Shown here: positions 1 through 11,185 of the stretch, one piece after another
Layout: each line of letters opens with the position of its first letter
How positions within the stretch are numbered: position 1 is the first letter of the stretch
Source of the DNA: Thuidium tamariscinum
Taxonomy: Eukaryota; Streptophyta; Bryopsida; Hypnales; Thuidiaceae
Assembly (NCBI GenBank): GCA_947034885.2
Contig: OX344754.2
Location: 16,944,501-17,008,500 of the forward strand
Reading direction: 5' to 3'
DNA: 64,000 nucleotides
Translations under genes and position numbers: made by a program
Notes under the pieces: model-generated
Seen by the model: the letters and a program-made list of their open reading frames with translations, nothing else
The model's database searches: none
Told to the model about the DNA's origin: nothing

Positions 1-308
1 CAGACTGGTTTTGAACTTGATTTGAGTTGTCTTACCGACAACTCAGACAATCGAAGGCACGAACAGGAAACCACGAGATAGGATCGGATGAGACAATGAA
101 TCAGAGAGGGCATTGATGTACATAATCGGTCGTGAACTCGTAAATTTGCGAACACAAGACAATTTTATATTTAGTCACAAGTAAGGAAATTACAAAGGAA
201 GGAGTGCCTGGGAGGCACCGGGCTAGCTACTGGTCAGTTTAATTACTTGAGAAAATAGAGTACTGGTAGTGTCTTGTACATGCAATCTGCCACTGGAAAA
301 TCTCTAAG

Positions 309-480
309 CTAGATGCTTGATGGTGGAGCGAGGTACTGCCGGAGTTCGTCGCTACATTGATGTGCACCGCGTACAAGCTCGCCATAGCTGCGGATCAAAT
401 ATTCATGCATTGCATCAGTGATACCAAACCCTCTAACCTACTCCCAAGATTTCGTGACGTACGTCTAGAAGAAATGGAAA
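309..480 (-). pseudogene. Probable relic of a PAH-domain exon
   Basis: On the minus strand a pyrimidine-rich tract ending in TCTAG (about 470-490) is followed by ACGTACGTCACGA. Nearly the same string sits just before the start of the intact PAH gene at 3013. Downstream a frame of 42 codons (312-437) runs to a TAG. It contains YLIRSYGELV, spacing and a C-terminal LxPxxxI that resemble the second helix of the neighbouring PAH proteins (DLIRNVKELL...LLPERLRF). The first helix is not readable. The second unit has an 8-base loss in the same place that brings a stop earlier. I call it a decayed paralogue; chance resemblance is possible. Confidence 0.3.
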
Positions 481-1568
481 TCAACGGCAGGCCGGGACAG
501 CAGCAAAGACGACAGAGAAATGTAACTGACGATGATATTCGAGCTGACAGAAACAAAACAAGCTCTGACTTCCATTCCATTCCACAGTAATCCATACCAC
601 CCACATTATTCACTTCATTTACCACAAAATGTCCTCACCTGGAAGAACGTCATTGCGGAATCACAGATCATCTATCACAAGAAAACACTTGCTACGGTAA
701 CAGTTTTACACCAGGAGTCGCGTACCAGAGCAGCGGGATCGATCTCGCTAGCGACGGTAGCTGGCTCACGAGCGCCAATTGATTACGGCCCAACCTTCAA
801 GGTCAACAGGGCATCGCCCTGTAAGAACACGGAAAATGACAAGAGCTTTTTCCTCTCCGCCCAAGGCATCCAATAGAAAATTAACACACCCGTCATCACT
901 GCAGCTCACAGCTAGCTAGCTCCCCTGGGGAAAACCTGCTAGCATAGTCGTAATTGCAACAACAGGGTACTGATGGTGTTGGAAGCCTTTGAGGGAGAAA
1001 AACAAACCCTTGAATGTCTAGCTTGGCTTCTTCGTCTTCAATTCTTCGCAACCATCCGGCCACACACTCTACTCATGCTCTCAATTAATCTCCCAGATAC
1101 TGAGATCGATTCTGCAAGAGTAGCCCATGACTCCGCGCCGCGAGACTGGTACGTCGACTAATGAACTCCATTCAGCTACTGCTTTGGAGAAGAACACAGG
1201 CGCAGATACAAAGTCACAAACAGAAACTGTGGACTCGTGAAGCTCACACGCACAAGCTAGCTACCATTTCGACCCACGCATCGCTAGCTACCAGTGCATT
1301 TCGACAGCCCCATCCCGGGGAACATCAATGTTGAAATCAGAAGTCTAGCTCCGCCGGCAAGAACACTCAGACGAAAACGTGCTATTTAGGTATCAGACAG
1401 TGCCGCTGCAGTGAAGAAGGAAGTGAACTCAAGATGCAACCCAAGGCAGATGGAGTCCAGGATGGAGCCCAAGCCTGGAGCTAAGCTTAGCCCAAGATTG
1501 AGTCTCAAGAGGAAGCCCACTGCAAGTGCTCGCGAGTGTTGTGATGCAATGAGAGTTGCTCCCGCGCG
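481..1568. other. Island I leader region without a supported coding exon
   Basis: This is higher-GC sequence lying downstream of a good minus-strand TATA box (1569-1576) and upstream of the PAH relic. Reading frames here differ in length and frame between the two units: for example, a 5-base difference near 570 against 42900 changes the frame. I therefore do not call a CDS. It may be leader or intron sequence of the relic gene, or a non-coding transcript. Confidence 0.4.
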
Positions 1569-1576
1569 TTTATATA
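1569..1576 (-). promoter_or_regulatory. TATA box on the minus strand
   Basis: The minus strand reads TATATAAA followed by CGCGCGGGAGCAACTC, a textbook plant core promoter. It would drive transcription leftwards through 1-1540, towards the PAH relic. It is conserved in the second unit at 43881-43888 with its surroundings. Confidence 0.55.
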
Positions 1577-2106
1577 CATTATTGCACGGGCCCAGGGCGG
1601 GCTGCCAAACGCCGAGAGTAGGCTTTAGGGAAGTTGCGGGAGTCAGCGAGGTGGGAACCGTCGGCCCATTATAGAGATCGCAAGAGATAACTCTTAAGAT
1701 CTTTTAGTGTACTAACTGATACGGAGTGAGTATCCAACACACTCAAATTAATTAACTGCACACTAAACTAGCGCGCTAAAGTCTACACGGTGCACTTTGA
1801 ATTGCTCCCGTCATTCTAAGTTAGATTAATTTTTTCGTATTAACTCGATCTTCGTGTAGTTATATCCTTAGGATTTTAATTCGGGCACCGTGAACTTGAG
1901 CTTCACCGGGAGATACTTGACGAGTCCCGAGCAACTCTCGGTGCCCCGAGGTCGGGCCGACATGACAGCCTCCACACACACTTGCGCCACCAATGAAGCC
2001 GTTTTACTTTCTGATACTTAATATAAGCAAATGCCGGTTGGTGTCATGTCAGTTGGGTTACCCAAACAGGAAATAAAAACAAGAATTAAAAAGAACCAGT
2101 ACTTAC
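1577..2106. other. Island I intergenic stretch, possible last exon of unknown gene
   Basis: The left two thirds show no coding signal. On the minus strand, 1880-1990 contains frames open in more than one register just downstream of the donor at 2106. They could form a terminal exon of the 117-bp-exon gene, but the frame is not the same in the three copies (here, 30040-30170 and 44250-44340), so no CDS is called. The copy at 30060-30090 carries a short tandem duplication of TCACCGGGAGATAC. Confidence 0.3.
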
Positions 2107-2223
2107 CCTAGTGCTGGGATCGGTCACAGAGTTCGAGAGTTGGTCAACAAAGGGTTGCTCTGGATTTAATTGTTCAAGCATGGTTAAGTTCAGCGAGTTC
2201 TTGTACTCAACTAGAGCTAAAGC
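2107..2223 (-). pseudogene. 117-bp GT-AG bounded exon, copy 1, with a stop codon
   Basis: On the minus strand an acceptor ending in GTAG is followed by 117 bases, then a donor GTAAGTAC. The segment is 39 codons in phase 0. The equivalent at 30280-30396 is fully open and contains LEQLNPEQPFVDQLSNSV. In this copy the last codon TGG has become TAG, directly before the donor. I do not recognise the protein. It lies between the decayed gene at 309-1576 and the PAH gene at 2714, all on the same strand, so it may be a 3' exon of a PAH transcript or a separate gene. Confidence 0.4.
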
Positions 2224-2713
2224 CTACGGCAATTGAAAACTAACTTCCATCAGGATGGAAGGAAAGCATTAATTTCATGAGCGAGGTTTCAACAGAGGAG
2301 GGTAACAATTATCCAACTCATTTGTGAACTCCATGCAGCCTTTAATTTCCTCTTGTATGTACTCCAAACAAAAAAGAGAAATTAAACAAGAGTCAAGCAG
2401 GAATCAAGCACCAACATCGCACATGCAACTGATGAACAGGAGAAGAGATGAACAATCAGAAAGCGATCAACAGACTACAACAATTAATAAGAAAGTGCAA
2501 AAAGAATGTCAGCAGGAACTACACTCATTCTCCAAGCGCACATCAAATTGAGGAAGCTTTAATGAAGCATATAAAACTCCGTGTACTTTCCAGTTCTCCA
2601 AACTGATCTTAAAAACAGAAAACGATCTACTGCACTTAACAAAGTCAGTGCATGCGGTAAGTATCCATCTACATTATGCATGAGCGAGAGACAATTCGGG
2701 AAGTCCTGGCTAA

Positions 2714-3013
2714 CTAGGCCGGCATCTCAAACCTGAGGCGTTCTGGAAGAAGACGGTGAAACATGAAGAGCAGCCGCCGGTGCTCGTTTAGAAGCTCCTT
2801 CACGTTGCGGATGAGGTCGGGGAGAAGAGCCTCGGCGCAATTCTGCGTCCAGAAGTCCATCAGCACCAGATCCAACTCTCGTTTCTTGCCGGCGCTCTTC
2901 ACTGCTCGCACGAACTTCAGGGCTGCAACGACCTTCACTCGGCCAGGGTTCATCCCGCAGTGGTCCCGCAAAACCCTCTCCAGACTCGAAAGTCTTTCAT
3001 CGTCTACCCGCAT
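2714..3013 (-). CDS. Small single-PAH-domain (Sin3-like) protein, copy 1
   Basis: The product is 99 residues, nearly all one paired amphipathic helix. Residues about 28-95 match the PAH pattern: a first amphipathic helix (ALKFVRAVKSAG), a middle FWTQ segment, a second helix (DLIRNVKELLNEHRRLL) and the closing LLPERLRF, equivalent to the FLPxxY end of Sin3 PAH domains. In Sin3, PAH domains are nuclear docking sites for repressors that recruit histone deacetylase. No HDAC-interaction region is present here. The ATG is the first in frame. A tract ending in TTGCAG about 25 bases upstream suggests that this is the second exon of a gene with an untranslated first exon. It differs from the 45094 copy at only three residues (D5V, H18Y, V50L). 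The role as a corepressor competitor is inference. Confidence 0.72.
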   Translation of the reverse strand: MRVDDERLSSLERVLRDHCGMNPGRVKVVAALKFVRAVKSAGKKRELDLVLMDFWTQNCAEALLPDLIRNVKELLNEHRRLLFMFHRLLPERLRFEMPA

Positions 3014-3458
3014 CGTGACGTACGACTATGGCCTCTGCTTTCCTGCAACCCAGTTGCCGAATTGCCAAATGGACCGAACAAAGCTGCAAATAAAATTAAA
3101 GAACTTACAAACTTGTAACGAAGACTATTGACAGACTTGTAAGAAAGCTAGAAACTGCCCGGCATTGGGCTGTGCTCTTACAGGAAAGCAGTTTAACCAA
3201 GGAACTGTAGGGGTTCGAAGTAGCGGAGCACTAACGCTTATCCACTGTCTGGAGAGTTCGGGGGAACGCGCGTTTGTCCTGTGATTAACTTGCCACGATC
3301 AGTAGGTTATCGGGATATATCCATAATCTCGGTAATTACCAATAATCTAGACCCAGTAATCAAACTCTGCTTAGTTCTCTTGCAATGCAAGACAGTTCAT
3401 GTCCTCTGCGAACGGTGATCGATCCAGTCAAGCGAATTGGTCGGAGTCAACTCATTTT
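3014..3458 (-). promoter_or_regulatory. 5' region of the small PAH gene (splice acceptor, degraded TATA module)
   Basis: On the minus strand an AG acceptor lies just above the ATG. A GTAAGTTC donor-like site lies near 3110, with exon-like sequence above it. The motif TGTAAGAGCACAGCCCAATG at about 3160-3180 is the counterpart of TATAAGAGCCCAGCCCATTG at 41960-41985, with the TATA core changed by one base. The module appears in all PAH islands, so these genes were probably duplicated together with a promoter. Confidence 0.4.
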
Positions 3459-3720
3459 TCAATTCAATTCACTGCTAACACGAACTTCAACTCTAGATCT
3501 GCTGCGACCTTCGCTCTTACAAAGGTTGCGGCTGGTGTTCGTAGACATTTCTGGAGCTAACTGTTGGGCATGGCGGGCACCAGCCTCAAGCGCGTTGGGA
3601 AGATCGCCATCGCTGGGTGCGATCGTTTGTTTCCCGCTTTCGTGCACGTGTAAATTAAGCAATGCTACGGTAGGGTCGATGAGAATAGCACTGATGCATT
3701 TTGTCTATGGCCGGCAACCA
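3459..3720 (-). pseudogene. Truncated paralogue of the PAH exon at 41040-41597, copy 1
   Basis: The minus-strand reading contains VAGHRQNAS and later LPNALEAGARHAQQL and KSEGRSRSRVEVRV. These line up with the N-terminal part of the 41040-41597 exon (VAGHRQEAA, ... PSEGHCSLQPVLEFMRAV). It stops before a PAH domain. In this unit the frame is broken by a one-base loss near 3680 relative to the second unit, where 87 codons remain open. It is therefore a dead or dying PAH gene remnant between two intact PAH genes. Confidence 0.45.
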
Positions 3721-4458
3721 AAAGTATGCACCTAGTTACAAAACGAGAGATTCAAGGGAAAGAAATAATCCATCAGCAGAAGTCCAGGCATGAAGTAATT
3801 ACAGAGCTTGTCATCTAAGGGTCGCTCAGTTTAGTTCAAGCAAGCAAAGGATACTGATCGAGCTCATGCATACCACCATACCAAAAACCATGTCAGCGAA
3901 GTGAAATCTATAGCAGAGAAAGCATTTAATTGGTCAGACGCGAGTACATATGTAGAACCAATAGGCGGTAGGGTTTACTGACACATTTACTGACAAACAC
4001 TTAAAGAGTTGGAACTCGAATAGACAGATACTGATTCCAACTACCAGAAGTGTAGGAACCTAGCTTAACAGTCCTTAATTAATAAACTCGTTTGCCTGAA
4101 GCCTTTTGTCCAAAGTTTTGCTTTAACCACCCCAAGCTATTCCATAACAATGCACAAAATCAGTACGTTGCTGGCTTTACTTTGAAACGCATACAACAAT
4201 CACAAGACTACATCAAGACATCAAGTGAGCAGACATCAACAATTGCTGCAACTGAAGGAAAGTGGGTTGCCTAAATGCAGAGCATTGGGCAAACAGCAAA
4301 CTTTATTTTGCAAAACAGAAAAGCTCAAGAGAGCTTCTTCAGTGACAACAGCGAGAAACTTCGCAGTCACTTACTGAAACCAGGACGGTGCATGGACCTG
4401 CCCGTGGCAATCTAAACTCTAAAGGCTGATTTTCTCCCAGCCCTCACAAACTCACGCT
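3721..4458. other. Island I spacer without gene signal
   Basis: Moderate-GC sequence, conserved between the two units at substitution level but with small frame-breaking indels (for example at 4292-4310 against 46680). It lies between the remnant and the 3' end of the proline-rich PAH gene. I see no exon I can support. Confidence 0.4.
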
Positions 4459-5127
4459 TCACTGGTAAGCTTGCGGAAGGAACGTCCTGAACGTCACCAC
4501 CAAGTCCGGGTGATCTTCAAGCAACCGCTCCACTCCCGTGATCAGGTCTGGGTATGATCTGGTCACGATCCAGTCCTCCAGCAACGCCGAGAGCTGGCGA
4601 TCTTTGCCCGCGGCCACCACGTCTACCATAAACCTGCATGTCGCAGCTCGCATGGACACACGATCCAGGAGGTGCGCTGGGGCAGGCAGGGGAAAATGTG
4701 GTGGCATGACTTGTTGTCGCCGGGGAACACGAGCTCGGTAATTGTGTGCGTGTGCAGGCGTGTGCATGGGTACACGCAGCGGCAGGAGTCCTGGCCACGG
4801 TACACCGGGGAAGAAATGCGCTGGTGTGGGGATGAAATGCAGCCACGGCCAGGGCACAAACACACAAGGGAAAAGCATTCCCACCATGGGAAAAGGCAGT
4901 GGCGAGGGCCATTGCCAGGGCACGGGAACGAAGAAATAGAAAGGCACACAGAAAAGAAAAGGCCAGGGCCCTTGTGCATGACCTGGGAGGATCGGGGGGC
5001 TATGCATGGTCGGACCTGAAGGCAAGGGCTGCCGAATTGGGAGAATCGGCGGTGTAATCGTGAGCTCCGCGAACCTCTTGATCAGCTCCTCGACTTCCTC
5101 TGTCTCCTTCGCCATGGAATCCCCCAT
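4459..5127 (-). CDS. Proline/aromatic-rich protein with C-terminal PAH domain, copy 1
   Basis: The product is 222 residues from the ATG at 5127. The frame is open for five further codons upstream, to an acceptor-like TGTGTGCAG, so a 5' exon is likely. Order: a short acidic helix (KETEEVEELIKRFAEL); a TPP/ILP linker; a long stretch dominated by Pro with Trp, Phe and Leu (for example PWPFLFCVPFYFFVPVPW); a basic RRQQ patch; then PAH over the last 65 or so residues, with FMVDVVAAGKDRQLSALLED, DLITGVERLLEDHPDL and the ending FRTFLPQAYQ. HPDLxxxFxxFLP is the best family signature in the window. Compared with the copy at 46843 it lacks 21 residues in frame. Binding to Sin3-type ligands is inferred from the domain; the Pro/aromatic region has no assigned function. 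Confidence 0.78.
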   Translation of the reverse strand: MGDSMAKETEEVEELIKRFAELTITPPILPIRQPLPSGPTMHSPPILPGHAQGPWPFLFCVPFYFFVPVPWQWPSPLPFPMVGMLFPCVFVPWPWLHFIPTPAHFFPGVPWPGLLPLRVPMHTPAHAHNYRARVPRRQQVMPPHFPLPAPAHLLDRVSMRAATCRFMVDVVAAGKDRQLSALLEDWIVTRSYPDLITGVERLLEDHPDLVVTFRTFLPQAYQ

Positions 5128-5700
5128 GCTCTGTTCCTGCACACAGTCAAGTTACGTCCCAACCGAAAAGTTGTAAAAACGATGGAGCACACCTGTAGTT
5201 ACAGAGCTTGGCAACGAACTGCCGCTCTGCTTCGGTTAAGCACAAGCCAGGGCAAGCGACGCACAAAAGCCTGTGCACACTAACAACCACGGGGAAAACC
5301 TACCATGTAGCAATTATAATCAGCAGCTTTAAGAGAAGAGCTCCCCCCTGCGAAGAAGACGATTGGCGAGGAAGACGATCCTCCTACTGAGAAGAGCACA
5401 CAAGGATCGGAGCTCGAGTAGTGAGGTAAAGCAGGTTTTGTTATTTTCAATCGCAGTTATCAAGTTCGGATTTTGTCGCTAAACAAGCTCATGAATTTCC
5501 TTGCAAGTTGCTGGCGAACTTGGATTAGACTGCACGAAGATTAGTTGATTCAGGTTCAGATCACACAAAGAGTCTGTCAGTTGAGGTGATCGGCGGAGGG
5601 TGACAGCCGGGAGGCTGCTCACAAATGAATTTGCAAGATTTTTTTTCAAGTGCCACGTGGCGGTATAAAATGTTTTAGTGGTGCTTCATCCAAGCATTTA
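5128..5700. other. 5' flank of the proline-rich PAH gene and island edge
   Basis: It holds the acceptor-like tract just upstream of the PAH gene and a second possible donor near 5195 on the minus strand. The island ends abruptly near 5640-5700 in AT-rich sequence. GAAGAGTCTGTCA followed by TGAGGTGA recurs at the edge of island II (29114) and at 48022, marking an old module boundary. Confidence 0.4.
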
Positions 5701-6989
5701 AATTCATTCAAAATTTAAAACATTCATTCACTTGTATATAGGAAATATCACATTAGCACATATCACATATCACATATCTATGACTTTGTTTTTATCCAGC
5801 TTTTGGCAATTTTATCTAAGATTTTGTTTCTTAATTTAAAGTTTTTGGCAAAACTTTTACAATTATTTGCCATTTCTAATTTATTTTTGAAAAATTAGAG
5901 CTGTGTTAGGTAGGCCAACAAAGGCATCTAAAAGTTTCAATATTTCTACTATAAACATATTCTACACTTCTATTTCTACTTAGAGATAGGTAGAAATTTT
6001 TTATATTTTTTTTGAGACATATAATTGGAGATTTCAATGCACCAAAGAATACATGATTTGGATATCGTTTGCAAAAGTTATGAAGGGTTAAAGTTTTGTT
6101 GTATAGAAGTGTTTTATAATCATTTTTCACAATTTGAATTGGAAAGTAGAAAACTAGAAATTGATTTTAAGAGTAGACTTACACACTAAGTAGCACTTAT
6201 AGGCCTTTGTGTGCATTTGTGTATTCTCTACTTAGCAAGGTTTTGAAGAACTTTTCATTCCCAATTTCCTTTAAAATAAGTGAATGAGAAGAATCTCAGA
6301 ACTCTTTTTTGAGATCACAATTGTTATAGCTCCTAATATGCATGTCGCTTGATACCCCCATACTCGAGGGATCAACTTAACAACATGTATGTTGATCATC
6401 AGAAATTCCTTGAGTAGAACAAATTTTGGACATTTGCTATGATATTTCATGATTTCAAGGTAGATAGACATATCTTGTTTATATAGGTATTGTTCTATAT
6501 AACTAGTTGTCACGTGTGCATTGTTAAAACTATAGACTGAAATGAATGAACATCATTAAATATCACTAACATCATAGGATTTAATATCTAGAGATCTGAA
6601 AGGGCATGGAAGCAACGTTTGATTTCCAACTAGACAACATATCCATTGGGACTTTTCTTCATTCTATTGTATGTCACGTCATTTTAAATGTCATCTATAT
6701 CTTATTTAATGGCTATATGATGTGTAGGTGTATATATGCAAATGAATGAATAATTTTGCCTATGTATTGATTCTCAAGTTTGATGTTTAAGATATAATTG
6801 ACTATCTACATCAAACATGGAAGACCTCAAGAGACAAGTGGAAAACTAATCGGGTGCCATAAAAGTCCTAATTATAAAATTTGCAATCATGAAACTATCA
6901 ATGGTTGTTGAATAGTCATATCTAATCACATTTTGAACTAAACTTGAAAATACATTTGAGACTCATTTCAAAACCAATAATTCATTTAA
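5701..6989. other. AT-rich intergenic sequence, no gene
   Basis: Duplicated at 48110-49440. Short frames exist (for example on the minus strand at 5906-6130, and at 48354-48656 in the other unit), but they are AT-driven, hold no recognisable domain and change length between units. Confidence 0.5.
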
Positions 6990-7397
6990 GGTAGGAGGCT
7001 CTAAAATAGAGCGGGCATTAAGAATGGATTCTATAAAAGGCATTGAAATGGACAATATGTGGTTCTTAAATGGACCTCTATACTCATTGAATGAAATGAA
7101 GATAGGAGCATTGGGAATAGTGAGAGCCAATCATTCTCCTTGCTTTTCCATCTTTTCTTTGAAGTTGCAAGTGAACCACTCATGGAGGATCTAGGGACGT
7201 AAATAGGGACCTACAATACATTTTGTTTGAAAATTCATAACTAATTCAAAAATGCTCCGAAAAATATGAAATCACTTGTATTAGATTCCTCAACTATTTT
7301 TCTTCCTCTGGAAAATGGACTAGAAATATTTTCATTTGTTTAATTACATGAAAAAGGCAGATCAGCCCTTAGATGCTCCATTTCTGAGCCTTCTACC
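6990..7397. mobile_element. 408-bp TTAA element with GGTAGRAGGCTC termini
   Basis: Flanked by TTAA on both sides (6986-6989 and 7398-7401). The ends are GGTAGGAGGCTC on the left and the complement of GGTAGAAGGCTC on the right. The second unit has the empty site at about 49436-49444 with a single TTAA. It is too small to encode a transposase. TTAA targets are used by piggyBac and Kolobok; the termini differ from the CCCCTAAAGG family in this window, so it is a separate family. Confidence 0.75.
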
Positions 7398-7401
7398 TTA
7401 A

Positions 7402-9869
7402 TGAAGAAGTCATTAGATGAAATTTTAGAGAAAGGAAAGACTATTTTGGGGTTGTTCCTTGGTAGTTCCCTATACTATCCAAAAATTGCAAACCAACCTT
7501 GACAGCTTGATTTTTGGAATTTTTTGGAATTTTTTTTCTTAATTTCAAAAATTTCAAAAAGTACTAAAAAGGTGAAAACTAAATTTATTTATTTTTTCAA
7601 GAAATAATGTTTTAAAATTAATTAATTAATTAGTCATTACATTACATGAAAATCTCACATGGCACCATTAGGCATTGGCACAGTTGCATCTACTTATGTG
7701 GCATTGTTCCTAGAATTTCCATAGTCCAAAAATTTGCAATCTCTTCATGCCTTGATTGCCCATAAATTTCATCTAATGGATTGAATAGTTGGAAGATGCA
7801 ATTTAGAGCAATTAGTTGTTGATTTCCAAGTAATCACTATACAATCAATAATTTAGCATACTATTGTAGAAATTCAACCTTTAAAGGACCATTTGTCCCT
7901 TTGAGGAACAACTTGGATCCAACAATACTCCAATAGTTTCTTATTGTATGAATATGAAGTGAATGGATTCAAAACGTTTTGAGAACATGTGGTTTTGAGA
8001 AGGCTTAATGAATATACAATTTTATTTCAATTGGTGCCTTGGAGAAAATGTTGTAGCACAATATAGTAAAAAAAAGGTTGATGGGTAGCTAAAAAATCAC
8101 TAAAAGTCAAAATGATTTTTGAAGGTTCTTCTTATAAAACACTATATTTTTGTCTACATATAAAGCTTTGACTCATTCTATTTGGACTAGTGATGAGAAA
8201 GTCATGGAGAATCTTGTTTTTCAAGCAATCAAAGCAATTTTTTGGAAAAAAAACTTTTTGTCCAATTTTGAATACTAATAATTTCCAATCTATGTAGTCA
8301 AATTTGACAAAAATCAAACCACATTTAAGAAAATGTAACTTTTTAGTAGGAACGTAAATTTAAGAAAATGTAGTACAAGATCCTTTAAATAATATATATT
8401 TTTTGTTTTTTTGGATGAACACAACAAAGTGACAATTTTGATTGATTTTTTCTTATTGGAAATGGCTTTGGTCCTTTAGAAGTAAAAAAACCACAATTAT
8501 CCAATAAGTAATCTATTATATATCCATTTTATAGTGATTGACATAATATTATCGAGTGTGTATTTAATTTTCCTTTGCAATAGGCCTATTGGTGAAGTTA
8601 TCATTCCTTGGTAATTGCAAGAAAGAATTGTCCTATTTTGTGTCACATGTTGGATGCGGAAATTGTTTTATGCTATTAGCATTGCAAAAATAATCAAATG
8701 AATGTGAAATTTGGAATGAAGCTTCTTCAAGCATAAAAGATTTTACTTGAAGTTTTTCAATTTTTTCAAAAATTACAAAGTCAAAGGGATTGGATTTTGA
8801 ATTTATGTCACATATGTGGTTTTTGTGATTTTTAGTACTATTGAGTACTTTTTTTGAAGAATAACATTGTAAAATTAGGTAGGCTAGGTCTTCTAATAGA
8901 ATAACACTTTCTTAGAAGATGGATTACCAAAATCATGTTCCAAGTGACTGTGTTTTATATTGGCTTAAAGTGTGCATTATTTAGATTGAGTTTATATTGA
9001 ATTAAGAAAGTTTTTTTAATTCTAACTTTAATATTCTATCTTTGCCCTTAGTTAGCAACAATGGCCATTTTTAAAATGAATTTTTTAATTTAAGAAAATA
9101 GAAATGCAGAAGTCTCATTCTCAAGTGTAAATTGTAGCATGTGGCTCAAAATAGTATTTCAAGGTACACAAAAAGACTCAATAGTACTAGAAGGGACCTA
9201 TTATGCCTTCAATTTGTTCATGAAATTTTTTTTCAATGGAAAAATTAAGTATTGCCATTCATCCTTGTCATTCACTAATGAACATTACAAGTTGATTAAA
9301 TAGTAGATGTGAAATCCAACAAACTATCTAGATATCATATTCTATACCCCAAATAGTACTAAAGGTGACTTATACTATAAAAAATACAAAAAAGTTGAAA
9401 ATCAAAAACACAACTAATAGTACAAGTGATCCTTGTAATCACCTAATTTGAGACTATACTTGATCATCTCAAATACTAGAAGTATTATAAAGATGTAGTG
9501 AAAACCACCTAGTCTTCAATTCAAAATTCATTATAATAGTGGAATCTTAGACTTTTGTAAAGATACCACTATTGTATCTAAAATGAAATCTAATTTTTTG
9601 CATTACAAGAAATTAAAATTTCATATTAAGCACTCAAAGGAGGGCACTTCCTCCTAAATTTTGCATACACTTGCAATAATGACCTATTTAATTGGGGGCT
9701 ATTTACCTTATAAATTAGATTATAAAGCATGCTATTTTGTAAAATAAAAGTAATTATTGATGTTTTTAAGCATCCTATTGGTTATTATAATTTTTTGAAG
9801 TAATCATTTATAGATGCCCTATTTTATTTATATCCCATTTTTTCTAAATTTCCTATATTCATAAATGAA
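7402..9869. other. AT-rich sequence with a possible decayed TTAA-type element
   Basis: No gene. Between about 7880 and 8485 the ends contain CTTTAAAGGACCATTTG and, on the right, GGTCCTTTAGAAG. These are inverted and similar to the CCCCTAAAGGACC family, and the interior includes a segment resembling the interior of that family (TTTGGACTAGTGATGAGAAAG). It is probably an old member. The same arrangement is present in the second unit at about 49910-50490. Confidence 0.35.
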
Positions 9870-9873
9870 TTAA

Positions 9874-10627
9874 TCCCTAAAGGACCAAGAAACATTTTTT
9901 TGGTAACCTAGCAATTTTAGGTAACTCACTACATATAGAGTTTTTATTTTTATTTTTTGAAATTCTTGCATAATGTGTGTTTGAAGAATAGCTTAAAGGC
10001 TCAATAATTTTCATAAGTTCTGACTATGTGGTTAAAAAGTTATTGTATAATATGTGATTTTTTTTCTTATAAGGAACCCAAGGAATCCAAAAAAAACTTC
10101 CTTAAAAATCACTTTTTGAAAAAATAAAAATTTGAAACTGATTCTTTAGATTTTTATATATACAGTGGATTAGTGGGTAGCATTGAATCATTCTATTATA
10201 ATTAATGAGATGTAAGTTATGAGGAGTTCTAGGGTGCGGATAGGTGTTGAGTCTTTAAAAACCATACTTGTCTACAAACTTGAAGTCTTCATAACTTTCA
10301 TCTCATTAATCATGATGGAATGATTCAAAGCTATCCACTAACTCACATACATATAAATCTAAAGAATTAGTTTCAAATTTTAATATTTTTTAAAAGAGAT
10401 TCTTAAAGAAGTTTTTTGATTGCCTAAGTTGCTCGCCAAGAAATAAAAATAACATATCACACAATAATTTTCTAACCATGTAGTCAAAAGTTATGAAAAT
10501 TATTGGGCCTTAAATCTACTTCTTAAGCACATGTTGTGTAAAAATTTCAAAGAAAGAAAAGTTCCATCTATAGTAAGCTGCCAAAATTGCTACGTTGACA
10601 AAAAAATGCACCTTGTTTTTTTAAAGG
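9874..10627. mobile_element. 754-bp foldback element with TTAA flanks, unit 1
   Basis: TTAA lies at 9870-9873 and 10628-10631. The left end TCCCTAAAGGACCAAG pairs with a diverged right end. The two arms, each over 350 bases, are inverted copies of each other: AGATTTTTATATATACAG and ATGAGATGTAAGTTATGA in the left arm match the complement of the right arm around 10290-10370. The whole element can fold into one hairpin. No coding capacity. A copy sits at the same place in unit 2. Confidence 0.65.
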
Positions 10628-10631
10628 TTAA

Positions 10632-11185
10632 AGAATGATATTGTGTGATACTTATACAATATACACTATAACATTTTTTTTCTTGAAATTCCATTATACC
10701 TCATTTTTTCTTAAGTCCCTAGATTATTGGAGTCTTTCAAGTGAGATATTCTATATAACCTATCTTTTTCCGTATTTCTCTACAATCCTTGAAGTTAGTG
10801 TGATATCATACATTATCTATTCTCTATTTGAATCTTATTTTCTCATAGTCTTGAAATTCTAATCTACTAATAGGCATACTGAACACATATGAACAATACA
10901 AAAAAACAAAAAACAAATTGGAAGCAAATAAAGGCTAATATAAGCATCAATAATGTATGTCAAAGTTTGTGGAACACCAAAATAGCAAACAATTTGTGTT
11001 AAAAGATACAATAAATGATAGAAACAAAGATATTTTATAACCATGAAGACAATACCAAAATCCCTACTGAAAAATTAGAACCCTATATAAAATATACTTA
11101 GTTAGCAAGGTGAAGAGCAATTGTAAGAGAAGAACTCTAAAAACAAATTGAACCTAGGTCATTGAATTTTTCCTTCTACACTTAC
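10632..11185. other. AT-rich sequence, no gene
   Basis: Duplicated in unit 2 (about 52630-53235). I see nothing beyond short AT-driven frames. Confidence 0.5.

Noticed and set aside
1411-1674. 87-codon plus-strand frame
   Set aside because: It overlaps a strong minus-strand TATA box and its counterpart in unit 2 is not maintained as an equal frame.
4517-5019. Long overlapping frames on both strands over the proline-rich PAH gene (also at 46901-47495)
   Set aside because: They are shadows: the high GC of the real minus-strand gene removes stops in other frames. Only the minus frame ending at 4459 (46843 in unit 2) carries a domain.
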